Assembly (NCBI RefSeq): GCF_964656455.1
Contig: NC_135715.1
Coordinates: 173,258,437-173,322,436, forward strand
Reading direction: 5' to 3'
Length of the DNA: 64,000 nucleotides
DNA from: Halichoerus grypus
Taxonomy: Eukaryota; Chordata; Mammalia; Carnivora; Phocidae
Position numbers and translations under genes: made by a program. Positions 34,771 to 46,530 of the stretch are shown one piece after another. The stretch's first letter is position 1. The number at the start of each line of letters is the position of its first letter. The notes beneath the pieces are model-generated. The model saw only the letters and a program-made list of their open reading frames with translations. It did no database searches and was not told the DNA's origin.

Positions 34771-35222
34771 ATATCAGTTTCCTATTGCTGCTGTAACAAA
34801 TGACCACACAGTGGCTTAAAATAACACACATGTATTCTCTTACAGTTCTGGAGACAGAAGTCTAAAGTGAAGGTGTCAGAGGACTGGTTCTTTCTGGTGG
34901 CTTTGAGAGGAGGATTCATGAATCTCCTTGCCTTTAAGCTTCTAGAAGTCGCCTGCATTACCTGTCTCTTCCCTACATCGCTCCACCTCTTTGTTCCAAT
35001 GTCATATCTCCTACTCTTCTGTCAATGTCTCTCTCTGACTCGCTCTTATAAGAACACTTGTGATTGCACTGGGTCTGCCCAAATAATCCAGGATTCTCTC
35101 CCTATGTCACGATTCTTAAATTACTCACATCTGCAAGTCCCTTTTGCCATATAAGGTAAGATTAACAGTCTCCAGGGATTAGGACCTGGATGTCTTTGGG
35201 GGCCATTATTCAGCCTACCACA
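34771..35222 (+). repeat. Interspersed repeat inserted in the L2-associated relic
   Basis: Runs from TATCAGTTTCCTATTGCTGC through TGGCTTAAAATAACACACAT to GGGGGCCATTATTCAGCC and TACCACA, a common mammalian repeat. I cannot fix its family (possibly an LTR-type element). Confidence 0.55.
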
Positions 35223-37216
35223 GTGATTAATAGTTATATTTTGGTTATGGTAATTTAAGATGTCTGATAGAAATCTCACTGGAAGGTCCAGGTGGGCAGT
35301 TGGACATATGAGTCTGAGGTTAGGGGAGGTCTGGCCAGGAGGTATAAGTCATCAGTGTAGAGGTAGAATCTGAAGCCTTAGGAATGGCCCAGATCTCCTG
35401 GGGAGAGAAGGTAGACAGATAAGAGAAGGGGGCCAATGACAGATTCCTGGGCCTTCTCATGTATAGAGGTTTGGTGGAGGTAGAGCCGGCAAAGGAGGCT
35501 CTAAAGGAGCAATAAATGGTATAGAAGCAAGACCAGCAAGTGTGTAGACCCAGAAGTCTAGAGAAGAATGTGTTTCAAGAAAGACAGTGTGCTAACTCTC
35601 AAATTCCATTGAGAGGGCAGCTCAGGTGGAATGAGGAGTGCCATTGGCTTAGTAGGCACAGGTGGAGGGAGGATGATAGATGTGAAAATCAGGTAGTTCT
35701 CATCCAAGTGCCTCTGTCTCTTCTATGTCATCAGCTAAGATGGAAGGGATACAGGAGGAAGTGTTGAAGATTTGTGGAGAGAAGAAAAAGTGGGAAATGA
35801 TTATCTTGGAAAATGGGAGACTGAATTTACAAAGGAGATGTAAAAGAATTGTCTGACAGTGTTGAGTGTCCATTTGAGATTTGTGGCCACAAATTTGAAA
35901 TGAGTTGTGTGGCTTTTCTCCATACCTTCAACTGCCTTCTAGGTGCACCTATGGAGTATGAAAGTTGCGTTTAATCAGTATGGACTTTTCTCAGGCAAGC
36001 GAGACATAAGAGAGGACAATGAGAATTATGGATGTTTGCAAGGGAGTAGTTATCACACTGGCCCATGGAGTCTAGGCTGGGGAGAAGGAAAGTGATACAC
36101 AAAAGGGATAAGGAAAAATGGAAAGTGATAGGGTCAATGCCAAGAGGTCTCTTTGAAGTTACAGAATTGCTAGAGTCAGTGATCTACAAGGATGGTGAGG
36201 GGGAGTGATGCTCAGAGAGTAGGATGTTTAAATCCAGACTTTGGAAGTGGTGTGGTTCTTGGTGATGATGAGGTCTAGGGAATGTCCTCTTGGGCAAGGG
36301 CTGAGGTGGGCTAAAGGAAAAGGCCTGTGGAGTATTGAGGTAGCCAAGGAGTTGGACAGATTATCTGCATCAGCCATCCTCAATGCTATCAGGCCAAATG
36401 CTCCCTTTTAAAACAAATATAGTTTAATATCCCCTTTCTTACTTATTCTGAAGTGAAATTCACAAGATGAAATAAGCTACCGTGATTTCTTTTTTAAAAA
36501 AAAATGCCCTAAACAGATAATGTTAAAAAAAAAAACAGGAGAAGTCATTTATAACCAGGCAATATAAATTTCAAAACAAATTCTGGGGCACAACTATATT
36601 AGAAAACAAACAAAAAAACCTCAAAGATTTGCAAAATGCCCCTAGGAGATGGTGCCACCTCTTCTGAGAGCCACTGATCACAGAGATGCTAAAGACAGGA
36701 ATGGTGGGAGGGAGTGTATGAACCAGGGGCCCCTAGGAATGTGAGGAGTGAGTAGGCAGTCAGCAGCCAATAGCATAAAGAAGGGGAAAGGAGAGGTCAA
36801 ATACGATGACATACACTGCCAGGGGCTGGGGCTTCTGAAGGATAAGGAAGAGAGGCGGTTTAGAAGGGGTAATGGGGAGCAAAGAGGATGTGGACCTTAC
36901 CTCCAGGCCCTGTAGAATACAGTATATGGGAGAAAAAGCAGCTACCACTTGAGACAGCAAGAAACAGTGTCCTCAGAAGATAGCTGTTTCAATGAAAGGA
37001 ACACTCACAGAAGAAGTTGCTAGTGATGGACCATGAGGTCCAGAGGAAGGGCTGGGAAGATGGGGCCAGTTAAGGAAAGTGCACAATAAGAAAGTGGTAA
37101 TTGTCCATATCATGAGGGTGGTCTGGGGGGCTGGGCCCCATGATGGGGAGTGAGAAGACTGGGCATTCACCCTGCAGCAACTGTCAGTGGAGGGGAGGCT
37201 GATGGCCTGGCCTGCA

Positions 37217-37238
37217 GGGCGGGGGTGGGGGGTGGGGG
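37217..37238 (+). other. Strong G-quadruplex motif
   Basis: Four G runs (3, 5, 6 and 5 bases) separated by single bases C, T, T. This is on the strand opposite to the MARCHF4 transcript. Confidence 0.85.
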
Positions 37239-37689
37239 ATGAGGAAGAGCTGAGTCACAGGAGCAAATAGCCATGAGTCACTCCAGCCTCCTCAATGTCA
37301 AGCAGAGACGGAATGGAAACATCTCAAAGCTTCTCCAACCTTGAACACACTGTGATTCTATGAGACAAGATAGCCACCCACTGGCACTCTTTCCTCTAGC
37401 GTGACAACAGTTCCTGAGATTGCCCTCTGGCAACAAGTTTCCAAGCGTTCCTTAGAGAGACAGTCTCCCTGTGGCCCAGTTGTTCCTAATCTCTTGGGTC
37501 ATGTGCCACTTTGAGGATCTGATGAAGGCTAAGGACCATCTCCCTGGAACAAAAACCACACAGATGAATTTTGGGGTTCATCAATCTCCTGAAGACCACC
37601 AATGGACCCCTTCATATGGCCTGCCTGACCCTGAACAAGGAGACCTCTCTGCCCCCTGTCTCATCACCCTGCCCCAGTCACTTCCTTCA

Positions 37690-37850
37690 ACCCTGTGAAT
37701 ACGTGTCCTGTGTTCATTATTTCCACAAGCCTATCTGAACATTGCAATGCTCTTTTCCCTGGACTGTTAGCCCCTTGAGGACAGAGGCCAGGAATGGTTG
37801 AGGGTTGGGCAGCCAACACAGTAGCTGGAGCTTAACGAAGCCTTGGTGAT
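37690..37850 (+). repeat. L2 relic
   Basis: CTGGACTGTTAGCCCCTTGAG followed in order by a decayed CAGGGAC-like section (GGACAGAGGCCAGGAATGG) matches the L2 3' region. Confidence 0.55.
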
Positions 37851-37914
37851 GATGGAGGAAATGGGGGCCTCGGGGAGAGAGAAGCAGAATCTTTTAAAGC
37901 CCCAAACTAACTCT

Positions 37915-38065
37915 TTCCAATAACAGCCACTACACTTGATTCTTAATTAGCTTCTTGATCAGACAATTTTACCCTGATTGAAGAGGGTGGCTTAAAATTT
38001 TGGTCTGAACGCTGCCTTCTAATTATCTAACTGTCTAGTGTTCAGGAAGTAATTAAACCACTTTA
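37915..38065. promoter_or_regulatory. Candidate conserved non-coding block
   Basis: Repeat-free stretch with TTAATTAG (37943-37950), CTAATTATC (about 38019-38027) and GTAATTAAA (about 38049-38057). Homeodomain-like site density suggests an enhancer; inference only. Confidence 0.35.
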
Positions 38066-38282
38066 ATGGATAGATGGCTGAAGGGGGGAAGGTGCACCTG
38101 TTTTTGAAGATAATGCTTGTTGGGCAAAAATGGGAAAAGCACGAACTACCTCATTCGCATCCACTTCCCTTAGCTCTCCCTCTGCTTCCTGTTCTACAAA
38201 TTACTTATTGATTCCTTGGATGGCAGAATAAAGACAAAACAAACAAAACAAAAACGGAGGAAGGTGGGTAGGGCTCATCTGA

Positions 38283-38432
38283 TTGGGACAGGTGAAAATG
38301 GGGAAGTTGAAGAGATGGGAGAGAAGGAAGATGGGTTGGAAATGGTGGTGGATGGAGATAGAGGATGAAATTAGAATAGGAAGAAGGAAAGCTATTGGTG
38401 AAGGGAGGCAGAGAAGCAATAGAAGAAGATGG
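38283..38432 (+). repeat. Purine-rich tract (about 150 bp)
   Basis: G and A make up nearly all bases except scattered T (GGAGAGAAGGAAGATGGG and similar). Its reverse complement in the transcript is pyrimidine-rich. Confidence 0.85.
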
Positions 38433-39155
38433 ACCATTAGAATGCATGGCAGTACCAAAAATTCAGTATGTTTTGATTGGGTCCTTCTCTGGTATTTTCT
38501 GTTTCATTTAACAGTGACCTCATAACCACCTACAAGGTGCCCAACCCTGGACTGTATTTGTGGGAAATCCAGTTCCAGAAGAATTGCCACCTTCATCTCC
38601 CTGACATCTCTCCACCTTTGGGGGCAACTCTTCCTCACATCGCTGGAGGCTCCATAACTCTCAGAACACTTTGCTTGCCATCATATCTCTTCCCACCGGC
38701 CTCCCGCTGAAGTGGCCCTTTGGTTAGCCCACAAGGAGGGAGAGAAGGTGGCCACTGTGAGTGGGTGATCCTGTCTGCTTGGCTCCTCCTGCCCCTAACT
38801 CACCACTGACCCAGGGCTGTCAGGGAGTCCTCAATCCTTGGTTGGGATCAGCATCCCAATCCTGCCCTGCTGAATTCTGCCCATTGGCTCTTGCTGTGTC
38901 CAAAGCAGTGAGATACAATTTAATTCTATTTAGGTAATATTTCCTGAGTACCTATTATTTGCTTTTCTGAACACCTGTGATGGAACAAAAAAAAACTGGT
39001 TCTTATCACATATGGAGTTAATAGGCCAAGGCTAACTGAGAAGTCTGCAGAGAAGCTTCTGGTCCCCTCAGCAATGCCCAAATCTTCCTTCCCAACCCTC
39101 ATCTCCTGCAGGTATCCTGATTTAAGTGGCAAAAAAGTTACAGACAAGTCTACAA

Positions 39156-39329
39156 CAGTGCTTCTTAAACTTTAGCATGCATCAGAATCAGCCAAGGAGC
39201 TTATTAAAACATGGATTCCGGGGCTCTACCTCCAGAGAGTCTGAATCAGTAGGTCTTGGATGAGGCCTAAGGATTTGCATTCCTAAGCTGATGCTGCCTG
39301 TGTGCGGACCACACTTGAGTAGCACTGCC
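39156..39329 (+). repeat. MER5A DNA transposon relic
   Basis: Begins CAGTGCTTCTTAAACTTTAG, contains GAATCAGTAGGTCTTGGATG and GGATTTGCATTCCTAAGC, and ends near GAGTAGCACTG, so both terminal inverted-repeat ends of this non-autonomous hAT element are recognisable. Confidence 0.85.
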
Positions 39330-39410
39330 TAGAACATGGTCCTTATTCTGGCCTACTGCTTCATGGAAGGCTCTAACTTTTGGTCAAATAAAGAGTTAAA
39401 GGTAATTTTT

Positions 39411-39609
39411 TAAAAGTTTTATTTATTTGAGAGAGAGAGAGAGTACAAGCGGAGGGGAGGGGCAAAGGGGGAAAGAGAGAAAGAATCCCAAGCAGACTCC
39501 CCACTGAACATGGAGCCCGATGCGGGGCTCGATCTCACCATCTTGAGATCATGACCTGAGCCGAAACCAAGAGTCAGATGCTCAACCCACTGAGCCACCC
39601 AGATGCCCC
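39411..39609 (-). mobile_element. Can-SINE (tRNA-Lys type)
   Basis: Reverse copy, sense to MARCHF4. Diverged target duplication AAGAGTTAAAGGTAATTTT (39391) versus AAGAGCTGTAGGTAATTTT (39610). Confidence 0.95.
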
Positions 39610-39764
39610 AAGAGCTGTAGGTAATTTTTAAAAATACTCTAGTTCCAGATGGGACAGACATGGAAATGTGAGGCAACCAAAGAAATGGATACTTCCCTTC
39701 TAGACCCAGAGGACTTTGGGTCCCACAGTTCAGAGGCACCTCGCCAATGAACACGCACTGGACA

Positions 39765-39950
39765 TTCAGAGTGTCTGCCACTTACTCGCCCTATGGATTT
39801 AGGCAAGTTATTTCCTCTTCCCAAGCCTCAGGTTCTTCTTCAGTAAACTGGGACTGATACCTCCTTGCTTATAGGTTGTTAGGAGATTAAAGGAGGTAAT
39901 GAGTCCTGTGTGCTCCTGCTTGGTGCTGTGCCCAGCACACATTTAACATG
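39765..39950 (+). repeat. MIR relic
   Basis: TCTGCCACTTACTCGCCC, CAGTAAACTGGGACTGATAC and GTGCTGTGCCCAGCACAC in MIR order. Confidence 0.8.
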
Positions 39951-40959
39951 CAAAGCCACATGATATTGATTATTGTGGGGGTGGGGGTAGAAGTTACAGG
40001 ACAGAAAAAGCCCACTCATATCTTTTCCTCCTCCTTTATCTCCAACTCCCTTCCCAAGCGCAAGCACCTGCTCTTCCGACTCCTAAATGCCCTTCCCAAT
40101 CCTCAGTCTGAGTCACTGTTTACAGATGAGTAAGATGCTGGAGCTGAGAGGAGCTCTAGGGGCCAGCTGATTCTGTAGATGTGGTGACCAGCCTCCACTC
40201 CCGTCTCCTCTCCCACCACCAAGAGCCTTCAGCAGTGCCGAGGGAGTGATGCTCCCCACCTGCAGAGTCACCTGCTGTCAGATGGCTGTGGGGCAAGACT
40301 TCACCCTGCAGCCCCACCACTGCCAAGCTCAGCTTCCCGATGCTATCCCCTCGAGGGCCCAGCCCTGTCAGAACCTGCACTGAAGAACTTATCCGGCAAT
40401 CGTGGGAAAGAAATCAATCTAACCAGTGTCCAGGGAGGGGCTGTCCTCTTGGAGGCGACTTTTATTGGAATTCCCTTCCCAGCAGAGTCCTTGCTGGACT
40501 GGTTGACCTTGGTCAAGCTGTCCAGGATGTCTCTAAACACATCAGAGCCAGAATCATCCCAGCCCCTCTGCCCACTCAAGGCATTGCAGAGACCTTTGAG
40601 AAGACCTTAGCTAGAAAATCATTAAGAGTGCTGAGACTCCTTGAAATGAATGAATGAGCTTAACTCAGTAGGACTGGGTAGGGAAGAGAAATATTCCTGG
40701 AGCCCCAAATATCCCTGCATTGGTACAAGTGAGGGGTTCATTCCTGGAAGTGTGTGCATGAAGCTATGTCCCAAGATACTGTGGGTTTTTTCCGTGGCGG
40801 TTCTCTAAAAGCTCAGAGCTATCACTATCTGGAAAGACACAGACAGAATTGCATTTCTCAGCCATTCTGGGCGATGGTGGTGCAGGTCATGGTAATGAAG
40901 GTGATGGTGATGACAGTACTTAGGGAATGCTTCCTATGTTCTGTCACTCTAAAAGGGCT

Positions 40960-41120
40960 TTGCAAATATAGTCTACATCTCACGGAAATCCCATGAGGTA
41001 GGTGGTATTGTCTCCACCTGACAAAGAAGAAACTGAGCTCAGAGAGGCTTAGTGTCTTGCCCAAAGACACACAGCTTGTACAGGTAGTGGGACATAAACT
41101 TAGGTTCATCTGAAACGGAA
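40960..41120 (-). repeat. MIR relic
   Basis: ACTGAGCTCAGAGAGGCTTA followed by GTCTTGCCCAAAGACACACA is reverse MIR. Confidence 0.85.
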
Positions 41121-41282
41121 TGGTGCCATGTGTCTGGGCTCCTTCCTCCTCCATGCTGCAGGTCGTGGGCTCCTCCAGAGAAAGCAGCTATGGAGGAGAT
41201 AATTTTTTTATAGTCTGTATATACAATTTCTATTTCAATTCACAATAAGATGTCTTTTGTGCTATGCATTTAAAAAATGTGT

Positions 41283-41525
41283 TACAGCATTATAACCAAG
41301 TGGTTAAGGATGTGGGCTTTGAAATCAGATGAAACTGGGTTCTAGTTGTATGATGTTGGGTGATTTACCTCTTAGTCTTAATTTTTTTATTAAGGAAAAT
41401 GAGCATTTTAATAGTAACTACATCGTGAGGTTGTAGGGAGTAAATAAGATAATGCACATAAAGCACTTTTTAACAGTGTTTGGTGTATAGCGAATAGTAA
41501 ATTTTAGTTATTATTTTATTATCAT
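41283..41525 (+). repeat. MIR relic
   Basis: ACAGCATTATAACCAAGTGG, GGGCTTTGAAATCAGATGAA and AGATAATGCACATAAAGCAC show a nearly full-length MIR. Confidence 0.9.
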
Positions 41526-41665
41526 CATTATGAAATAAGTTTCACATGATTTCATCTTAAAGGAGTTATGTTAAAGTTACAAAAGTAGTTTCTTTAAGCA
41601 AATGTGCCAGAATTCTATATCTAAAAAGAGTTTAAAATCCCAGGATTTTAAAAGACTATCCTTGG

Positions 41666-41854
41666 GGGGTGCCTGGGTGGCTCAGTTGGTTAAGAGTCTG
41701 CCTTCAGCTCAGGTCATGATCCCAGGGTCCTGAGATGGAGCCCCGCATCGGGTTCCCTGTTCAGAGGGGAAGCCTGCTTCTCCCTCTCCTGCTCCCCCTG
41801 CTTATGCCCTCTCCCTCTCTGTGTCAAATAAATAAATAAAATCTTAAAAAAAAG
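41666..41854 (+). mobile_element. Can-SINE (tRNA-Lys type), antisense to MARCHF4
   Basis: Plus-strand copy with full head and A-rich tail. Target duplication AAAAGACTAYCCTTGG at 41650-41665 and 41855-41870 (one mismatch). The only Can-SINE within the gene in antisense orientation. Confidence 0.96.
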
Positions 41855-42122
41855 AAAAGACTACCCTTGGGAACTGGCGTAATCTTTCTTAGGCTGTCCT
41901 AGTGCAGAGCATTTCTGGAAATTTCTCAATGACAGCCTTTGACGGACATGACTGACCGTCCACCAAAACCCCACTCTTCTCTTCCTTGGTACAGAGTTAC
42001 CACTGAGAAGGAATGACATTTCACCACTTTGCACCCACGGGGAGCTGGGTGACCAGGACTGCATGTGAGCATTAGTCAGGCCGAGGTTTAAGAATGGGTA
42101 TTGAGGGGGAGAGTACGTGGTT

Positions 42123-42140
42123 TGTGTGTGTGTGTGTGTG
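42123..42140. repeat. (GT)n microsatellite
   Basis: Nine uninterrupted GT units. Confidence 0.95.
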
Positions 42141-42303
42141 CTTTATCCATGCTTGCTCTTATTTTCTATTAGCTGGAAATAAAAGATTCAAAAGCCTAGG
42201 GGACTGTGGTCACAAAATGGAAGGAGCATGGGTCCCTGAGTCTCTGTGTGGAGGAGAACCTCCCCACTGATCAGGAGCTTCTACTGCATTAAACCACTGA
42301 AAT

Positions 42304-42337
<34 letters not shown>

Positions 42338-42346
42338 CACACATTC
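42304..42346. repeat. (TA)n microsatellite
   Basis: About 40 bp of TA broken by one TG, running into CACACA. A shorter TA run lies at 42442-42453. Confidence 0.95.
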
Positions 42347-43039
42347 CATTGAACCAAAAACTGCTTTTCTCTTGTGGCCCCTACCCTAGCACTACAGGTA
42401 TTTTAGTTAGGGTATTTGGTTAGACTAACTCCAGCAGATGCATATATATATATACGCATGTTTCATGTTTTCCCCCAAAATATATTACTTGGCTCAAGCA
42501 GCCACCTTATTTACTAGATTGGGGTTTTTTTCTAGCTATAGACCCACTGTCAATGGACAGACATGCGACTCCTGAAGCTATTCCCAAGACTGTGCTGTAG
42601 GCACTGAAGATGGTTCCCAAGAGGTGTTCCTAAACTATTTGAGCCCCGTCCACACACTGGAAGAAATGAAGTGCCTCCCAAGGGGTCTCCTTTGAGGGGG
42701 ACAGTGCTCACTTGGCGTGTCTGCTTCTAAATCAGTCACCTGCACTTACCGAGCAGCTAGCATTTAGAGGTGGAGAGAGGGGACCTTGCATAGGAAGCCC
42801 TTGTTGGTCGGGGGAGGCAGGGGGTGGGTGGAATATGAGTTAACAGTTAATCTGGAGAGTTGGATAAGCCATATGCATTTAATGGAACACAGACTGAACA
42901 TCATCCTCCCCATTTACATGGCTGACGCTTATCAGTTGTTTGGTCTAGCCAACATGATTGGGAATCCCCCCACCGTCACAGTGGTCAACCTCTGAGAATT
43001 ATGACATCTTCTTGCAATGGAAGTGACTTCAAAATTCTA

Positions 43040-43190
43040 AAATGTCAGACCTAGAAGTACCTTGCAAGTTATCAGGTTCAACCGTCTCATGTTATAGAGG
43101 ACTTAACTGAACTATAAAAAGAAGTAACTTGCCCAAGGTCACAGAAGTGGTGGCAAATCTAGTCTTCAGACCTAGATTTTCTACTTCCTA
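43040..43190 (-). repeat. MIR relic
   Basis: GAAGTAACTTGCCCAAGGTC and ACAGAAGTGGTGGCAAATC in reverse MIR order. Confidence 0.8.
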
Positions 43191-43699
43191 GTCTCTTCTG
43201 GGGTACCAGGCTGCCTTCCCCATATTTTCAGTTTATTAATCAGGGAATTAAAAGGTTTGACAGATGGGGTCATTTCTCGCCCAAGGGAAGGAAGAAAGGA
43301 AGGAATCTTTGTGCCAGGTAAGTGTTTTTTAGTTAATGTGAATTAAAATTAAGTTTGAAAAATCATGTTTTTGTAGTCCTGCTGCTCCTACCCTTTGCCC
43401 ACTTACTATAAATTGGAATTTGAATTCCTTTATCTCAGACGGCAGGCACCAGGTATCTCTAAATTATAGGAAAGAACCTCAATGAATAGCAGACAGAGGA
43501 AGCTTTAACAAAAGATTTTCTATAATTTTGTAAATTACCATATTCCACTGTTTTAAAGATTTGGAACAATCTCGGAAATGCTCTCCTTCCTTTCCCTGAC
43601 CACATCCCACTCACAAGTAAAAAAACAAACGTGATAACGATGAGGTCCTCATTTTTTTGCAGATTTGACTTTTTGGTGGCCAATCTCTTGAGTCTGTGG

Positions 43700-43880
43700 A
43701 GTGAAAAAATAATGTTTTTGGTGCCAAAGGCCTTAATTAATTTGCTCTTGTTAAATCCTAATAACTTGACCCACTAGAGCAGAGACTGTCCCATTTGTTT
43801 GCTGGGAGGCTCTGTCAGCTTTTCTGCTTGGGCAGCCACCGTCATCAGAAATGACAGAAGAGGAGGCAGGTGGTGGGAGG
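43700..43880. promoter_or_regulatory. Candidate conserved non-coding block
   Basis: Repeat-free segment with CCTTAATTAATTTGC (43731-43745) and TCCTAATAACTTG, followed by a non-repetitive moderately GC-rich stretch. Enhancer role is inference only. Confidence 0.3.
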
Positions 43881-44104
43881 ACATTCAATGTAATCAGATC
43901 TTCTCATTGAGGGGACATGTGTGAGGGAACTAAAAACCTTCAAGAAGAGGCACTGCTCCATATAACAGCAGACTCTCAATTATGTGAGGACACGGAGTCA
44001 GGCTTCCTAGGCTGTGACTAGCTTCTGGTTTTAACAGTTTCTGCAAACCTTTATTGGGTGCCCACTCCAAGGGGAATCTACCCGGATCAAGTGTCTCCCA
44101 GCCT

Positions 44105-44290
44105 GGTCACTGATTTTATGAATGCCTGCTCCTTTCCACATGCCATCGTATTTAATCCTCTCAACAATGCTCTGAAAATGGTATTATTATCCCATTTCAC
44201 AGATGAGAAAAGGGAAGCAGAGAGTGGTTATGCAAATCACGGAAGGTCTCAAGGTTAGTAAGAAACTGAGCAACATGTGATCCAGGTGGC
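44105..44290 (-). repeat. MIR relic
   Basis: TATTTAATCCTCTCAACAATG, ATCCCATTTCACAGATGAGA and GGTTAGTAAGAAACTGAGC in reverse MIR order. Confidence 0.85.
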
Positions 44291-44829
44291 ACACTCCTGC
44301 CACTCCAGAAACCCACCATCCTGGGTTTTGTGACCCATTCCCTCTTGTTTTTCTCATTCTCTGTCTTCATCCATCTTTTAAGCCTATAATGGTCCCCAGG
44401 TCTCCATGCTTAGCCACCTACTCTTTGAATGCTCCTTCTAAGTTGTCTTGCCAAAACCACAGCTTTACCCCCTCTTATTGTTGACCCCCAAACCCGTGTT
44501 CAAGTTTTATCCAACCGCCTACAGAAACCTTTCCTTACCTCCCTCCCCCACTTCTCATTAGTCACCGATCCTCATCAGAACTGGTCCAATGCCCTCAAAT
44601 CTTCCTCTACGAACAGGAGGCCACCAAAGGCCCTTTCTTTCTTTCTACCCCTGCAGAGACTCTTTCCTGGCAATGCCTTCCCCTCTTTGCAGCCCATAAT
44701 GTACTCCATGCGTCTTGCTTCTCTTCTACTGCAAACTCTTCGCTTAGGAGCTGCCTCTTACCTCACTGCCTGGATTTTAGGCTTGTGATGGGCCTTTTGT
44801 TTGGTGCTTTTGCCAAAGACTTACCTTTG

Positions 44830-45690
44830 GTTCCTCTTTGCTTCTCCCATTGCCAACCCCATTCTCATGCTCAGCTGTATCCCCACGCAAGCCAGACCCT
44901 GGGATTCCTACTTGCTTCAAAGAAGTTCATATAGTCCTATCTTATCCACATCCTAAGTGCTTCTCAAGGTCATCCCATACACGTCTTCCCCACTGCAGTT
45001 TTGCATTTCTTTCCCTTTTGCTCGGACCATTACAAGCATTTTCCAGCTGGCCCCTCGCTGCCTCTAGTCTTTCCAGCTCTGGTCCATCCTCCCTACCATT
45101 GCCAGAGTTACCTCTGTAAAGCACACATACATCTGACCACACTTCTTTCTGGTATAAAATCTTATTAATGCCTCCCTGTCACCAACAGGGTGAAGTCTGA
45201 GCTGCTTAGCCCATGATTCATGATACTGTGTGACTTGGCTCCTGCCAATCTCCACATCCCTATGGCCCATCACCCACCTTCCCACTCTGGCTCTTGACAC
45301 TGAGCCATACACACCTGCTCCGAGTTTCCCAAGTGTCCCTGGTTCTCTCAAGTCTCTGGCCTCTACACATGCTAGTCTCTCTGCCTGGAATGTTCTTTTC
45401 CTCTCTTCTGGACAAACTTTGACCTATCTTTTGAAAATGGCTGAAGGATAGGGTTCCTTCCTTCAAAAAGCCTTCCTGGACTCCTCCAAGAGGGAGTTAA
45501 TTGCCCTCTATTCTGTTCCACATTTCTCTGTATCTTATCCTGGCTGCCACTGTGCTGTGATTTATTTGTAGATTGGGAGCTCCTTGAGGGCAAAGACTGT
45601 GTCTCGTTCATTACTTTATTAAAGTTCCCTAGTTTTAGGAACAAAACCAGACAGCCAGGAAATGCTACTGAATGAATGGAGATGCTAATC
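44830..45690 (+). repeat. L2 relic (3' part)
   Basis: AATGCCTCCCTGTCACCAAC, GCCTGGAATGTTCTTTTCC, AAAGCCTTCCTGGACTCCTC, GGGAGCTCCTTGAGGGCAAA and ACTGAATGAATGGA follow the L2 order to its 3' end. Adjacent 44400-44830 may be its 5' continuation. Confidence 0.75.
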
Positions 45691-45939
45691 CTGAGCCCCT
45701 TCTGACTCATAAATGATAAATGATAAATGATTAACTTGTCTGCCTTCCCAGTGAAATGTAAGATCCTTGAGACCAAGTGATTCTCTTATTGGGAGTGCCC
45801 TTTCAATAAATATTTTTTAGTGAATGAATGGATTCCCTAAGTTCATGTTAGCCAGGACATGTAGCTTCCCCTGCCCTAAGTTCCTTCCACCAGAGTGTCT
45901 CACAGGGAGACAAACCACCCAAATTTCACCTCAATTTCT

Positions 45940-46123
45940 ATTTTTTTAAAGATTTTATTTATTTATTTATTTATTTGAGAGTGAGAGAGAGCACAGAGGG
46001 AGAGGGAGAAACAGACTCCCTGCTGAGCAGGGAGCACAATGCGGGGCTCAATCCCAGGATCCTGGGATCATGACCTGAGCCAAAGGCAGACACTTGACCA
46101 ACTGAGCCACCCAGGCACCCCTT
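45940..46123 (-). mobile_element. Can-SINE (tRNA-Lys type)
   Basis: Reverse copy, sense to MARCHF4. Exact duplication ACCTCAATTTCT at 45928-45939 and 46124-46135. Confidence 0.97.
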
Positions 46124-46364
46124 ACCTCAATTTCTTAAGCCTCCCTCTCAGTTGGTGTCAGAATAGCACTGATCAAAAGGGAGGTGCAACAATGGCTAAA
46201 CTCCAAGACCCTGAATAAAGGACAGGAGCAGCCAGGACTCACTAAATTTCTTATTGCTCAGCCATTACCTTATGGGTCAAGGTATTACTGGACCAATTTC
46301 CCTTCAACCTGCCTCCCCATCCAAGCTCTGCGTTTGCAATTTCACAGAGCAATCAGAGATAAAA

Positions 46365-46530
46365 GAGGCAGTGGAAAGCACCCTGGAATTGGAGTCCAAG
46401 GTTTTTGGTCTAATTCTCAGCTCTGCCATTTTTTTAGCTATGTGACCTGGAGCACTATTACTTTAAGCTTTTCCTTATCTGTTAAATATGGATCATAATA
46501 CTTACCCTGCTCATCTTTTAGGGTTATTGT
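46365..46530 (+). repeat. MIR relic
   Basis: GAGGCAGTGGAAAGCACCC, CAGCTCTGCCATTTTTTTAG and GCTATGTGACCTGGAGC are MIR. Confidence 0.75.

Larger units (their letters stand above)
33830..36360 (-). repeat. Long L2-associated relic, interrupted
   Basis: Begins as a reverse L2 3' end (GTTCCAGGCACTGGGG, CCAGAGCTGATATTCTAGTGG) and runs on with the repeat phrases GGCCTTATAGGCCAAGG, TTAATGGGAGGGTCGGGG and GCAGTTGGACATATGAGTCT. The same phrases recur at 61200-61900. Interrupted at 34771-35222 by another repeat. Whether all 2.5 kb are one L2 element is uncertain. Confidence 0.6.
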
